Assembly: GCA_037974665.1 (NCBI GenBank)
Contig: CM075777.1
Coordinates: 15,213,001 to 15,277,000, forward strand
Source of the DNA: Ehretia macrophylla
Taxonomy: Eukaryota; Streptophyta; Magnoliopsida; Boraginales; Ehretiaceae
DNA length: 64,000 nt
Direction: 5' to 3'
In this document: piece after piece, positions 33,963 to 46,151 of the stretch
Layout: the number at the start of each line of letters is the position of its first letter
Numbering within the stretch: the first letter of the stretch is position 1
Notes under the pieces: model-generated
What the model was told of the DNA's origin: nothing
Database searches by the model: none
What the model saw: the letters and a program-made list of their open reading frames with translations, nothing else
Program-made: the position numbers and the translations under genes

Positions 33963-35751
33963 ATGAAAAAGAGTAACGTAGCAGCTGCTTTTGCAATTCG
34001 TAGCTCCATAACTTTTTTCTCTTTAGCTAAACAAGGTACATGTGTTCCTTCCTCGTTTTCACATAAAACAATTGTTACTCTACAACACAATAAATTACTG
34101 ACTGTTATGATGAAGATGAAACATTATTCGGCTGTTGTTTCTTTGTTCAAGAATATGCGCATTTTGCGTATTCCTGTTGTTGAATATACAATGGCTATTA
34201 CATGTGATAAACTGTTATTGCCGTATAAAACGTGTCGATTTGGGTTTTGCAATCTTAGGCTACTTTTTCAAGCTTGGTCGTGTACCTGATGTCACTACCT
34301 GCAACACTCTCATTAAGGGTCTGTTCTTGAAAGGTAATGTTTTTGAAGCTGTTGGTTTATTCAAAAAGTTGATCTCACAGAAAATTTGTGAGCCAATTGA
34401 AGTTTCTTTCTCGACTGTACAAGGCGTGTTGTGCAAGTCAGAACATACAAGCAAGGTGATTGAGCTGCTCAGGGCATTGGAGAAAGGAAATTGCAAACCA
34501 ACAGTCGAGGCGTATGACACTGTTATTGATAGTCTATGTAAAGATAGAATGGTAGATGATGCTACTAACCTCTTATCCGAAATGATTGATAAGAGCGTTC
34601 CACCAACTATTGTCACCTACAATACGTTAATCCAACGATTGTGTATACAGAAAATTGATGCTAATTACGTAATTTTGGCTTGTGATGTGAGTTTAAAGAA
34701 ATATCAAGTGAGATGGTTCGTTACAAAATATCTCCAACTTTATATACATTTAATATTATTATTGATGCACAATGTAAAGAAGGGTTAGTAGAAGATGCAG
34801 AAAATATATTCCAAATCATGATCAAGAAGGGTATGCACCCAGACTTAATTACGTATGGTGCACTAATGGATGGATATTGTTTGTGTGGCCAGCTAAATGA
34901 AGCACAAAGAATTCTTGGATGCATTATGGATAGCTTGAAGCCTGACATTCTTCGGTATAACATTTCGTTGAACGGATATTGTAAACATATAAAAATGGAT
35001 GACGCAATGTTCCTATTTCGAAAGATCTCTCATCAAGGGTTGGTAACTGCGAGTGGTACTTATAATATCATGATACAAGGATTGTTCTGCATAGGTAGAT
35101 GTGATATTGCACAAAAATTTTATGAGAATATGCAGTCAACAATTGTAGTTTTAGACATTTTCACTTACGATATTATGTTGGATGGGCTTTGTAAGAACAA
35201 GCACTTGAAAAAGCTTTGTTTTTTTCTTGTGATGTCGAGTGCAGGGGACTAGTTCACCATATTCTTATCTACAATATCATAATTAATGGACTATTTCGAG
35301 AGTGGGAACTTGATGTTGCTCACAATATGTTCAATAATCTTGCTTTATAAGGGTTGCATCCAAATGTTACGACATACAATATAATGGTAAAGATGTTTTG
35401 TCAAGAAGAGCTGCTAGAGGAGGCAAAGACCTTTTTTTGTGAAAATAGAAGAAAACGGTTGCTTTCCAAATGAATGTACTTACAATGTTATTGTTTGCGG
35501 ATTCCTAAAGCACAGACTCTGTCATGAGGCGATGATGTATCTGGAAAAAATGGTGAAATGAGGTTTCTCACTTGATTTGTCTACATTTTCTATATTGATA
35601 CATCTACTCCCAACGAAAGGTCAGGATCCTTTATTTCAAAATTAATATGATTCAGAAATTGGTTCTAAATGATAAAATAACTCTCCAAGTTTTAGGCGTT
35701 GTTTTGCGTCTCTCACTTCAACAGGAGATGTTGACAGTTGCACTGACGTGA
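33963..35751 (+). pseudogene. RFL-type PPR pseudogene (P5)
   Basis: ATG at 33,963 (MKKSNVAAAFAI). The KDVDDAISLFHRMV segment is deleted, joining the presequence directly to LQHNKLLTVMMKMKHYSAV. Four extra bases near 34,200 shift the frame. 34,205-34,640 carries repeats 2-5 and part of 6. A small insertion with a frame change follows at 34,645-34,715. 34,713-35,190 carries repeats 6-10 open. After another shift near 35,205 the remaining repeats are only traceable in pieces to the homologous TGA at 35,749-35,751. Dead. Confidence 0.9.
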
Positions 35752-36907
35752 TCTCCAAGTTTCTGCAACATTTTTTTGTAATTTCTCTGTTCCCTATATT
35801 ACTATAATTTATAATTTAATTATTTGGGAAAAAATTCCTATCCTATATAAGTATCTTGGCACATTTTTTAACATTGAACTTGAGAAAGTCTTTGTCTATC
35901 TTTTGGAGATGTGGCATTCATTTGTAGTCACGACATTTGATATAATAAATGTCTAGATAGAGATGCTAAAGTGTCAAGAAAACAATTTTACTGATAATAA
36001 TGAGGATATCGTCACCTCTTGTGGTGACAATCTTTGTCTCGCGATCGTGCATCACCTCTTGTGGTGAAATTCCTTATGCTTGAAATGGTTAGAAGGATAT
36101 CGTCAATTGTGAGCAAGATATAAGGTTGTCCTCTGCTTGAACTATGGAGCTAAATAAATCTTCGTTCATGTGCAATATCCTTTAGGGGAAATCTCTAGAT
36201 AACTAGAACACTATCTAATGAGATATGAGAAGGCCATGTATTGATTCACTCTTCAAATTTAACAGATATTCGAGATTCACCCCTCTTCACGTGAGTATAT
36301 GTGTTATGATTGACACATGAAATAACTTCTTTTGTAAGATTGTGTAACTTGCATTGTTATATGTGGCGATTGTTTTTCATTCTACAATTGCATCATTGTG
36401 ATGTTGGCTTGATGTTTTGTAGCAGGAGAAAACTGTGCTTCCAAATAAACATGGTACAAATGTAAAGATTGTTTCAAAGTATCTGTTAGCAAGATGTCTG
36501 ACAAGTGATTTTATTTTGTTCAGTTTATCTACCCTGAGAATGTACCTTGACCTAACTAATACTTTTTCCTTTTTCCAATTTGGTGAAAAAATTGCCCCAA
36601 TTTGGTGAAAAAATTGCCTACCGGACTTGAAGTATGCTGTATCAAATGATTATTTGCTTCAGCTGCCAATTATTTAGTAAAACTATCTTAATTTGTGATG
36701 TCATTAATACTTTTTTCTCTAATTGTGTTGGGTAGGGTGGTGCTTATCTTAAATGCCTTAACTAAACTCTACGAGAGCAAAGTAGCTTGGCAGTATCCCT
36801 TGGAATATTTGTATGCAAGAACAAGTTGAGAAATGTTAAGAAAGTAAGTAGTGAGTGACTACATATTGGATTAACCTAAAACATGTATTTGCATTACAAA
36901 CTTTGCA
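35752..36907. other. 3' block behind P5
   Basis: 35,752-36,000 is a diverged copy of the block behind P2/P3. 36,380-36,480 matches 12,260-12,320, and 36,480-36,900 matches 5,900-6,360. No gene. Confidence 0.45.
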
Positions 36908-37360
36908 GGAAATCTCACATTTAGCCCCTATTATTTGCAAAAAAAAATTAGTTTAGTCTCTATTGTTTAAAATATCTCAATTTAGTCTTTATTATTTCCC
37001 TAAAAGTTTCAATTTCGTCCCTATTGTTTAAATTTTCTCAATTTCATCCTTATTATTTTCTAAAATTTTCAATTCCATCCCTATTGTTTTCAAAAAGTTT
37101 CAAATTTGTCCTTATAGTTTCTCAAAAGTTTTCAATTTAGTCATTGAATAATAAGGACGAATTTGAAACTTTAAGAAAATAATAGGGACAAAATTGAAAC
37201 TTTTTGAAAAATAATAGGGGACTAAATTGAGACATTTTAAACAATAGAAACAAAATTGAAACTTTTGGTGAAACAATAGAGACTAAATTGAGACATTTTA
37301 AATAATAGGGACTAAATTGAGACATTTTGCAAACAATAGGGACTAAATGTAAAATTTTCC
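36908..37360. mobile_element. foldback element, family F (453 bp)
   Basis: Ends GGAAATCTCACATTTAGCCC and, reverse-complemented on the right, GGAAAATTTTACATTTAGTC. Both arms are tandem phrases of the form AATAGGGACTAAATTGAGAC, about 30-34 bp apart, in opposite orientation around 37,140. The unoccupied counterpart is near 6,360. A clear flanking duplication was not seen. Non-coding. Confidence 0.65.
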
Positions 37361-39381
37361 CTTTGTTCCCACAAACTGTGCAGATTTTACGGGGTTTCTT
37401 TTGGGAGTACTAGGAATTGACTTAATGGCTGCTTGACATTGTTTTGTCTTCCAAAACAAGATGTGGTAACATTGAAATAATAGCATCATTAAGCAAGAAA
37501 TTCTTATTATGCAGCTCATTAAACAGTTGCAATGCTTTCTCAATATTATTTTCAAGGAAGGGCGACTTTTGCACTATGTTTGGTTTGGGTAAAATGGTGG
37601 AAAGTAAAGGAAGGGAATTTTTTCTCTTATGTGGAATGATATTTTAGCATCTTTTATTTTATTTTATTTTTTAAATTTATGAGTATTCGGATTTTACCCA
37701 ACTTAAAACTTGACAAAAGATGCTATATGATGCTTCTTAGCACTCATTGTTACTCTTGTATATTGGAGTAATTTTACATATGAAATTATCCTTTTATTTT
37801 TTTTCTTTCTCTAACCCAAAAAAATGACAAAATTCCTTCCTCTCTTTTCCCTTCTTCAATTCTTTGATATCCAAATGCGAGAATTTCCTTCCCTTTCTTT
37901 TTCTCTATGTTTCTTCCTTTATTTTCTCTTGCAAATTCATGTTTGAGATATTTGTGCTTGCTGACTAGATTATTAACTAGAGGAGGAATATATAAGGTAG
38001 AGAAGTTCAAGGTACTGACAACTGCAAAATCTCATTCGAAATAAAATAGTTGATTATGTTTTGCCCCCTTAATGCATAAAGTAGTGTAACGATTTATCCC
38101 TTAATGTAACTTTTGTATCATTTAACGTCTCTCATTGTATTGATCAGTAAAAATCACAACCAATATATGACATAGATAGATGAATGTACATATAATTGCC
38201 TTTAAGGGATTGAGTAATACAAACAAATATAAGGAAATAGATCATTACAATTTTATCCACATTAGGGGTAAAATTATATTGACCTTTACAAATAAAAATA
38301 TTATTTCATTATTCATATTAAAGGATAAATGCTTGATTGCACATTTCTTAGCACGATTGGTAACATGGCACGGTATTCTTCCTTGAATTCTAGGCAAGAT
38401 AGCCATTCAGTGCAAGTGGTATCCTATATAACTAAAGTTATCTTAGTTGTCAGCGAATCAAAAGAAAAGAAAAAAGAGTGAAAAAGTTTAAGATTGAGAG
38501 TTTGGCAGTAGCTTCATGGCTCGATATCACTAGACTAGAAAAGAATGGGTTCAGTGATTGATTGATGAGATACGTTTTCAAAAAAAAAATTGAAAAACAG
38601 TTATGCTTATTACCGGTCAAACCTAATTAGGAAGCTATAGTTGTACCTTCTTTATCTTTTTAAATGTTTTATTAGTAATTTTTTTGTCATTTTTCATTTA
38701 TAGTTAAGCTAATTGCAATAATGAAATAGCTTCTCGTGGTTATATTTAAAGATTGACATTGTTTACTAGTAGTAGAAAAATGTAAACAAATTAAGAAGAA
38801 AATAAGCTGTAAAACTTTTGGCACTATTACACACATTGCTTTACATTTGGAAAATGAGAACTTGAAAATTGTAATTTTCTTTTCTGAAATGATGGGATTT
38901 TATTTTTTAATTTATTATTTCTACTAAGATTTTTTGGACTAAATAGGGAAACAAGCTTTTTCCCACTTTGATAAATTTTACCATTGTTAGAAACAATGTT
39001 TATTTTAAAAAGGAAGCACAAGAAATAATTTTTTTGGCAGATGGAGAATGTATAATAATCAAGTAGGTCATGATATTTTCATGATACTACAGCATAGTCG
39101 GTGAAGACAACTTTTGCAGTAGCCTGTAATCTTCATTTGGGCTGTAGAGTGCATTGCAAGCTAAATCACATAAATTAGAGTATAGAACATTAGTTTATTG
39201 GCTATTCTAGAAGACTTCACAAATAAGCATCAATAGTTTTAAAACAAAAAAAAAAAGGAGAGACCTTTACACCATTTCTTCATTCAATATAATTCTCATG
39301 GATGTTTAATTTCATATGCAAATCTTTTCCCCATTTCAACCATTCTTTAACAACTTCACCAAATTGGATCGGAGGCTAAAC
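37361..39381. other. spacer upstream of P6
   Basis: 37,430-37,620 is the unoccupied counterpart of the family B site. The rest is AT-rich with no gene seen. 39,260-39,381 is the leader shared with P2 (CCATTTCAACCATTCT, CACCAAATTGGA). Confidence 0.45.
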
Positions 39382-41253
39382 ATGAAGAACAGTAACAAAG
39401 TAGCTGTTATTATTGCTTTTGGTGGCTCAAGATTTTTTTCATCACCTAAACGAGGTATATATATTCTTTTCTCATCACGTATCCATACTTGTATAAACCA
39501 CCGCTCATTTTCAATGAATTCAACATTTGGGTTTGAATCTATTAAGGATGTTGATGATGTTGTTTCTCTTTTCCATCAAATGGTTTGAATAAGACCTGTG
39601 CCTTTTGTTGAACAATACAATAAACTACTGACTGTTGTGGTGGGGATGAAACATTATTCAGCTGCTTTTCTTTGTTTAAGAATATATGCATCTTGGGTAT
39701 TCCTTTTGACGAATGTACAATGACTATTGTTATAAACTGTTATTGCCTTATGAAACGTGTCGATTTGGGTTTTGCAATCTTCGGCTGCTTTTTCAAGCTT
39801 GTCTATGCACCTGATGTCACTACCTACAACACTCTAATTAAGGGGCTGTTTTTGAAAGATAAGGGTGTTGAGGCTGTGGATCTATTCAAAAAGTTGATCA
39901 GAGAAAAACTTTGTGAGCCAAATGAAGTTACTTTCTTGACTTTACTAGACGGATTGTGCAAATTAGGACATACAAACAAGGCGGTTGAGTTGCTCAGGGT
40001 ATTAGAAAAAAGAAATTGCAAACCAACCGTCAAGGCATATATCACAGTTATTGATGGTCTATGTAAGGATGAAATGGTAGATGATACTATCAACCTCTTA
40101 GTTAAAATGATTGACAAGGGCATTCCACCAGATGTTGTCATCTACAATTCGTTAATTAAAGGTTTGTGCAATTTTGGCCGGTGAGATAAGTATAAAGAAG
40201 TATTGAATGAGATGTTTCATCACGAAATATCTCCAAGTTTATATAGATTTAATATTCTTATTGATGCACTATATAAGCAAGGGTTAGTAGAGGATGCAGA
40301 AAATGTACTGCAAATCATGATCCAGAGGGGTGTACGTCAGTACATAGTTACATATGGTGCATTGTTGTATGGGTATTGTTTGCAAGGCCAGCTAAATGAA
40401 GCACAAAGAGTTTTTGAACATATGATGGCTGAAGGCTTGAAGCCTGATATTACTGAGTATAACATTTTACTGAATGGATTTTGTAAAAATAAGAAAATAT
40501 ATAGATGATGCGATACCCCTGTTTTGACAGATGTCTTGTCAAGGGTTTGTAGCCAGAACTGATACTTATAACATCATGTTACAAGGATTGTTCTGCATAG
40601 GTAAATGTAATATTGCGCAAGAACTATTTGAGGATATGCAATTGACAAGTATCGTTCCAAACATGTACACTTATTGTATTATGTTGAACGGGCTTTAGAA
40701 GAACAGGCACATCGAAGAAGCTTTGTCATTTTTTTATGACATCGAGGCCAAGGGATTAGTAAGTTATATTTCTATCTACAACATCATGATCGATGGATTA
40801 TGCAAGAGTGGGAAACTCGATGTTGCTTGGAACATGTTCAATAAACTTGCTTCCAAAGGGTTGCATCTGGATGTTAGGACATACAATATAATGATAAATG
40901 GGCTCTGCCAAGAAGAGCTGCTCAAGGATGCGAAAAAGATTTTTGATAAAATGGATCAAAATGATTGCTCGCCAAATGAAGTTACTTGTAATATTATTAT
41001 CCGAGGATTTCTAAAGCAGGGTCTCTGTAATGAGGTAATGATGTATCTTGAACAAATGTTAAAAAGAGGTTTCTCACTTAATGCATCCATATTCTCCATC
41101 TTGATGGATCTACTCAGTGCAGAAGGTCAGGATCCTATGTTTCAGTATATCATTCAAAAATTAGTTCGGAATAATAAAAGAAGTCTTCAAGTTTCACGTA
41201 CTGATTTATGTTCCTCACTTCAACATAAGATGTTGACAGTTACAAAGACGTGA
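39382..41253 (+). pseudogene. RFL-type PPR pseudogene (P6)
   Basis: ATG at 39,382 (MKNSNKVAVIIAFG). Breaks: TGA at 39,586-39,588 in place of Arg in HQMVRM; a small deletion near 39,665 that shifts frame; TGA at 40,182-40,184; two extra bases near 40,500; TAG at 40,696-40,698. Open pieces 39,672-40,181, 40,203-40,508 and 40,723-41,253 preserve repeats 2-5, 6-9 and 11-14 respectively, and the conserved tail ends in TGA at 41,251-41,253. The full repeat order matches P7. Dead. Confidence 0.92.
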
Positions 41254-41421
41254 TCTCCAGGTTTCTACACCTCTCTTGTGGAAGCATGCATGATTTAGGG
41301 TAACATGATTGATTATATCTCAATTTCTTAGATTACTAGAACGTATAATGTATATTCAACATATCTGGAAAGAAATTATTTTTTGTAGAATTTCTTGGCA
41401 TATGTTTTTACATGTTGAACC

Positions 41422-44400
41422 TGTGAGGCCCGACCCCGATTTGCGTGCGATACCTCATTTCGTGTGCCCTAATCTAGATTTGCGTGCCTTGACCTAGGTT
41501 TAAGAATTGTGTTCGTTTTGTGTGCCATGCATTGAATTACGTGCATTTCTTTAGGGTTGCGTGAATCTACTTGGAAAACGTGCGTTCGTCTCGTAGTTCA
41601 TGTCCTACCTCGTAATTCGTGCCCTAGACCTAGGAAAGCGTGCCCTCATGCTAAACAAGAAAGCATCTTACATGAAGCACTAGGTCATTAATTAATCCTA
41701 CAAAATCCACTAACTATTATTAAATTACTAATTCAACCCACTAGAAGACAAAATCTCACAAAAAGCTAGACATTCTTATTATTTATTCCTTATTCTTTTT
41801 GCACTTTTAAGACACAATTAAATAATACTCCAATAGATGACAAAAATTCAGAATTTTTATAGCCTTGGCCGACCAACTAGGTAGTATTTGTGCATGTTGC
41901 TCAATTCAAATTGGTTCTAGACAAGTTATGACAAAAACACTTATCAAATGCATAAAAAAAATTGCTCCAAAGCTCGACCAAACACACCTTGCCCATGCTA
42001 GCAATTTTAAATTACACCTTGAAGACACAAAAAGGCTGAAATTGGGCTGCCCAAGGCCGAACATGCTTCATCAAACTTCAAGGCCTTTGTTTTTTTTTTC
42101 ATTTCACTCATTTTCCTCTCATCTTCTCTCTCTCCCTCTCATTCTACTCTCTCTCTCTCGGCCTTGGCTGAACTTCTTACCATCTTAGCTCATCTTCATC
42201 ATCCTATGGTTATTCAAGGCAAGCCCAAGCAAAGGAAAGCAAGTAGCTAGCTCAAAAGATGCATGCAAGCACATAGAGTCTTCATTTCGGCCCTAGGTGA
42301 GTTTTTAAGCTTCCATTTCTTTTCTTCTTGTTCTAACCACATGCATGTACTAAGAGCTTGGTCACTAAGCTAGGAAAAATAGAGAAAATCTAGTTGGAAT
42401 CTCGGCAAGGCAAAGGAGAAGAAGAAAATTGTGCTTCAACAAGTTTTGTGCATCTTCTTGGTTGATTGCTAAGGTGAGGGCTAAAACCTTTTGAAAATCC
42501 TTCAAAAATCCACATGCATGCTCATAAATGTATGTCTTTGCTTCTGTTCTTGAGTTATATGTTCGTTCATAAGCTTTTACAACCATGCATGGCAAGATTT
42601 TGGCTTGAAGATGATGAGAGGTGAAATCGGATTATGTGACAGTTCTCTGACTTGTTGTTTCGAGGTACGTTTGGCTAGGAAAATTATGTTGAAAATGCAT
42701 GAAAATTGGTAGGTGACTATTTTTGCCAGTTTTGAACACTTTTCTAAGAAATAGGCCAAAGCTAATTTCGACTCTAAGGTCCTCAAAATGGAAAACCTTT
42801 AAAATGTGTCTAAATCTGGAAATTTGGAAAAATGAAGCAGGTTTTGGCAGATGCACTGACCTTGTAGAACGAACCAGATTTGAGTTAGTACATGATGTCC
42901 AAAATGCATGAAATTTTTTTTACTGCTATATTTTTCAGTTCTGGACATTTTTGTCAGAAATGGACTAAGGCTAAATCTGACCCTAAGGACCTCAAAAACG
43001 TCAATTATCAAAATATGTGCAAATCTGGACAGTTTTGTGCTATTCCACTGTTTCGGTTATAACTAATGATACCGAACTCCAAATGATGCAAGGTTTGTTT
43101 CTGATTTTAGTCACTTCTTAAGCTTTAATTTGACATCTTATTCATTGGAATTGGAGATTGTTTGCTTATCTTAATGTTTGTGAGAATACAGCCTATTGCA
43201 GTAAGGGTTTCACTTAGTGTTATGGTTAGAAAAAATGTTGTAACTTCTCTTGTTGAATTAAATGCTTGGGATTGTAGCTTTGGGATGTTGTGTGGACTGT
43301 TTTGAATGTTTGAGGATGTTGAATTAAATGATGCATGGCTTGAGATTGGCTTTGAGTTGGTTTTGGGCTCAAATTGCACGGATATGCACGAAATGGAAAC
43401 CCTAGTGACTAGGCGAACTTGCTAAGTATTGATCATTTGGATATTGTGTGGAATTATACGCTTAGTAGGCTGCCCGTAGTTTCCCTTATAACCTTAAATG
43501 TGAATTTGATCATTGCATGTTGACAAATAGGCTTTTATTGCATCCGAACCCACGTAGATGTTGTTGCATGTTGAATAATCTTATCACTTGATCACGTGGA
43601 CTTCGAAATGAGTTATATGGCTTGATTTACATGTGTTACATGGCTGCCCGTTTAATGTTCATATAACTCTATATGCCTTTCAAGTGAAATTACTTGTCTT
43701 ATCGTGCCTTGCTTGTTTACTTGTCAATGTGCAATCTTATGACTGTCCGGAGGCAACTTACTTTGTTTTCCTCCTAATGTGATATATTAAATGTCATAAA
43801 TGTGCATTGCATACAAGGTTGCAACCTTTCATTTCGGCATGGTAGCGATCACGCACACCGGGTGGCATCGGGCTTGCCGGTGCACCCGTGACTACTATGG
43901 TCCCATTCCCTCTCTCACTTGGGGGTTAGACTTCCTCGGAGAGTTAGGTCGTAGGATTTCGGGGTACATCCGGAGTACACCCACTTGGCGTGTTATGGGG
44001 ATGATTTGAAGTTGACCGCAACAACTGATTCTGAAAATGAACTGAGAGCAGCAGCTCACCGTATCCTTTTTACTATGTGTATAAGTACTCTCACTTGGTT
44101 CCTAGAGAACCTCGGGGAGGAAAGACGGGTAATTGTGTTCCTTTACTTTTGTATTATTATTTTGTACTTAATTGTGTTACATTCATGCTTGCAAAAGGAT
44201 TTCATAAGTTGAACCGGAAAATGAGTTTCAAAACCTATTTCTCGTTCCCCCTCACTAAGTTCATAAGGACTCACCCTCTTTTATCATCTCAGGTGAAGAA
44301 GATCAAGAACAGGTACCCAAGGACAATGTGCCTAACTATGATTCCTTGGAGTGATTGCCTGTCTTGTGTGCTTTGCGTGGTTATGGCTACTTGTGAACTC

Positions 44401-44983
44401 TATGCTACTTGAAGACTATTTCTTTTATGTTGCTTGTTATTTGTAATGTAAAAGACCCCGTTGTAATTTGGGGTCTAATTTTGGGTTGTACTAATATTTC
44501 TAGACAATCACTAGATACTGCTCTGGTTGTTTTGCTTTTATTATCGCTAGTAGCTATAATAGGATTATGAAGTATTAGGTAAGGGCTAAGTAAGATGAAC
44601 CATCCAAACCTTAAACAGGTACTCGCTATTAAGCTAAGATCAACAGGTACGTTTGTAACGAGGATAAACAAACAAACGAGACATAGCATCATGCTAGGTT
44701 ATAAATCAAACGAGACGTCGAAATAACCAATAGGCAATTCAATTGATGTTAAATGGTAATCCTAGTTGGAAAAGAAATTGAGAATGGAAAAATTTGAGGC
44801 ATTTAGAGAATTAGGGCAAACCAAATAGCTTACAGCCGTTATGCTGCCGGTTTTCCAGAAATTTTGGAGTTTAGGCCAAAAACATTAAGTGTGAAATCTT
44901 CATAAATGGTTAAGTATATGATATGACTTGAATGTTTAGATCACACCCTAGTCTAACCTTATAGGCCGGGTTGGGGCGTGACA
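41422..44983. mobile_element. solo LTR, 3,562 bp
   Basis: Starts TGTGAGGCCCGACCCC, ends GGGTTGGGGCGTGACA, and is flanked by GAACC on both sides (41,417-41,421 and 44,984-44,988). TG…CA ends with a 5-bp duplication are the hallmark of an LTR unit. No gag or pol reading frame occurs, and there is one terminal unit only, so I infer a solo LTR of a long-LTR (possibly Ty3/gypsy) family. The PPR 3' block reads straight through if it is removed. Orientation is uncertain; a CT-rich stretch near 42,115-42,165 and diverged internal repeats (42,680-43,040) are present. Confidence 0.75.
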
Positions 44984-44988
44984 GAACC

Positions 44989-46151
44989 TACCGAATTGTC
45001 TCGCTACCCTTTCTATATGTGCATTCATGGTATATCATGGTATGCGATATAATGCTTGTCTAGATAACATGTTCATTTGTCCTACAAACAATATTTTTTC
45101 TGATAAAACAATGAGAATATTCAATCCGTTTCGTCTTTCATGTTATAAGGAATTTATTGTACCTTGATGCAGCCATGAAGAAGTTTCAATAGGAAGATTA
45201 TGCAAGAGACCATGTTTGAGAAATTTGTGATTGCTGATTCAATCATTTACTAAAGGAGAAATATATTATGGTAGAAGTTTAAGATGCAGATTTAGGTAAG
45301 CTTCATTAATATATTAGCAATCTTACTATTCCATAATTATGATAGCATCTGATAGTGTATTAGAATCTTGAGTAGTGTCTAATCCTTGCTGATTGATCAT
45401 ATGGGAAATGCTCAAAGAAGTTTATCTGGAATTTGACAATAATGATAGCATCTTTTGTTCTTACTTTTCTGATGGTGTTTTCAGTTTAAAGACACGTGCA
45501 AAAGATGGAGAAGGAAAACTTTCATCTTAGAGGGACCCAAGTATGTGCAAACTGCAAATGTCCTAAAAACTGCTGTTATATTAATGAACATAAGAATGTA
45601 GACAGATTCTTTAGTTCGCTTTACTTTTGTCCAAGTATAAATCCACTTGAATAATGGCGAAATTAGTGTAATAAATTGTCTAATTGCGTTTTATGAGGCG
45701 ATTTTTTTCTGTCAGGGCATAATCACACTTGAATGTGAACGTACGACTATCTAGATTTGAAGGTTGCAATAATTCAAAAGGAAGCTGTGTAATCACATAA
45801 ATAGCTACAATTGTAAATTCTTTGGTTTTCTTTTGATCTACAGAAAAAATGTAAATTGTTGGATCTTTTAATATCTTTACTTACTGCTGCAATTTATATA
45901 TTTCCATACAAATTCAAGCGTTTAATTTTTTGTATTTCATCAAGATAGTCTGATGTTGTGGTTCCCGGCTTTAGATGATATTTTACAGATATGAATAAGC
46001 AAGACACATTTCTGGCCTTTCCATGTGTTATGACCACATAGATCTTTGCCGTTGATGTGCAATCAATTAAGGCTGGACACGGTTTAGTACATTGAGTTTT
46101 TCGTTAATCCTGTCTCTTGGGCTTTCGCTATCTTCAGGGTTTTGTTCCATA
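44989..46151. other. 3' block behind P6, continued
   Basis: 44,989-45,340 continues the block interrupted by the LTR (GAAGAAGTTTCAATAGGAAG near 45,177). The rest is AT-rich with no gene. Confidence 0.45.

Noticed and set aside
42723..43379. Short ORFs within the 41.4-45 kb element as host genes
   Set aside because: They lie inside a TG…CA unit with a 5-bp duplication and overlap on both strands without domain content.
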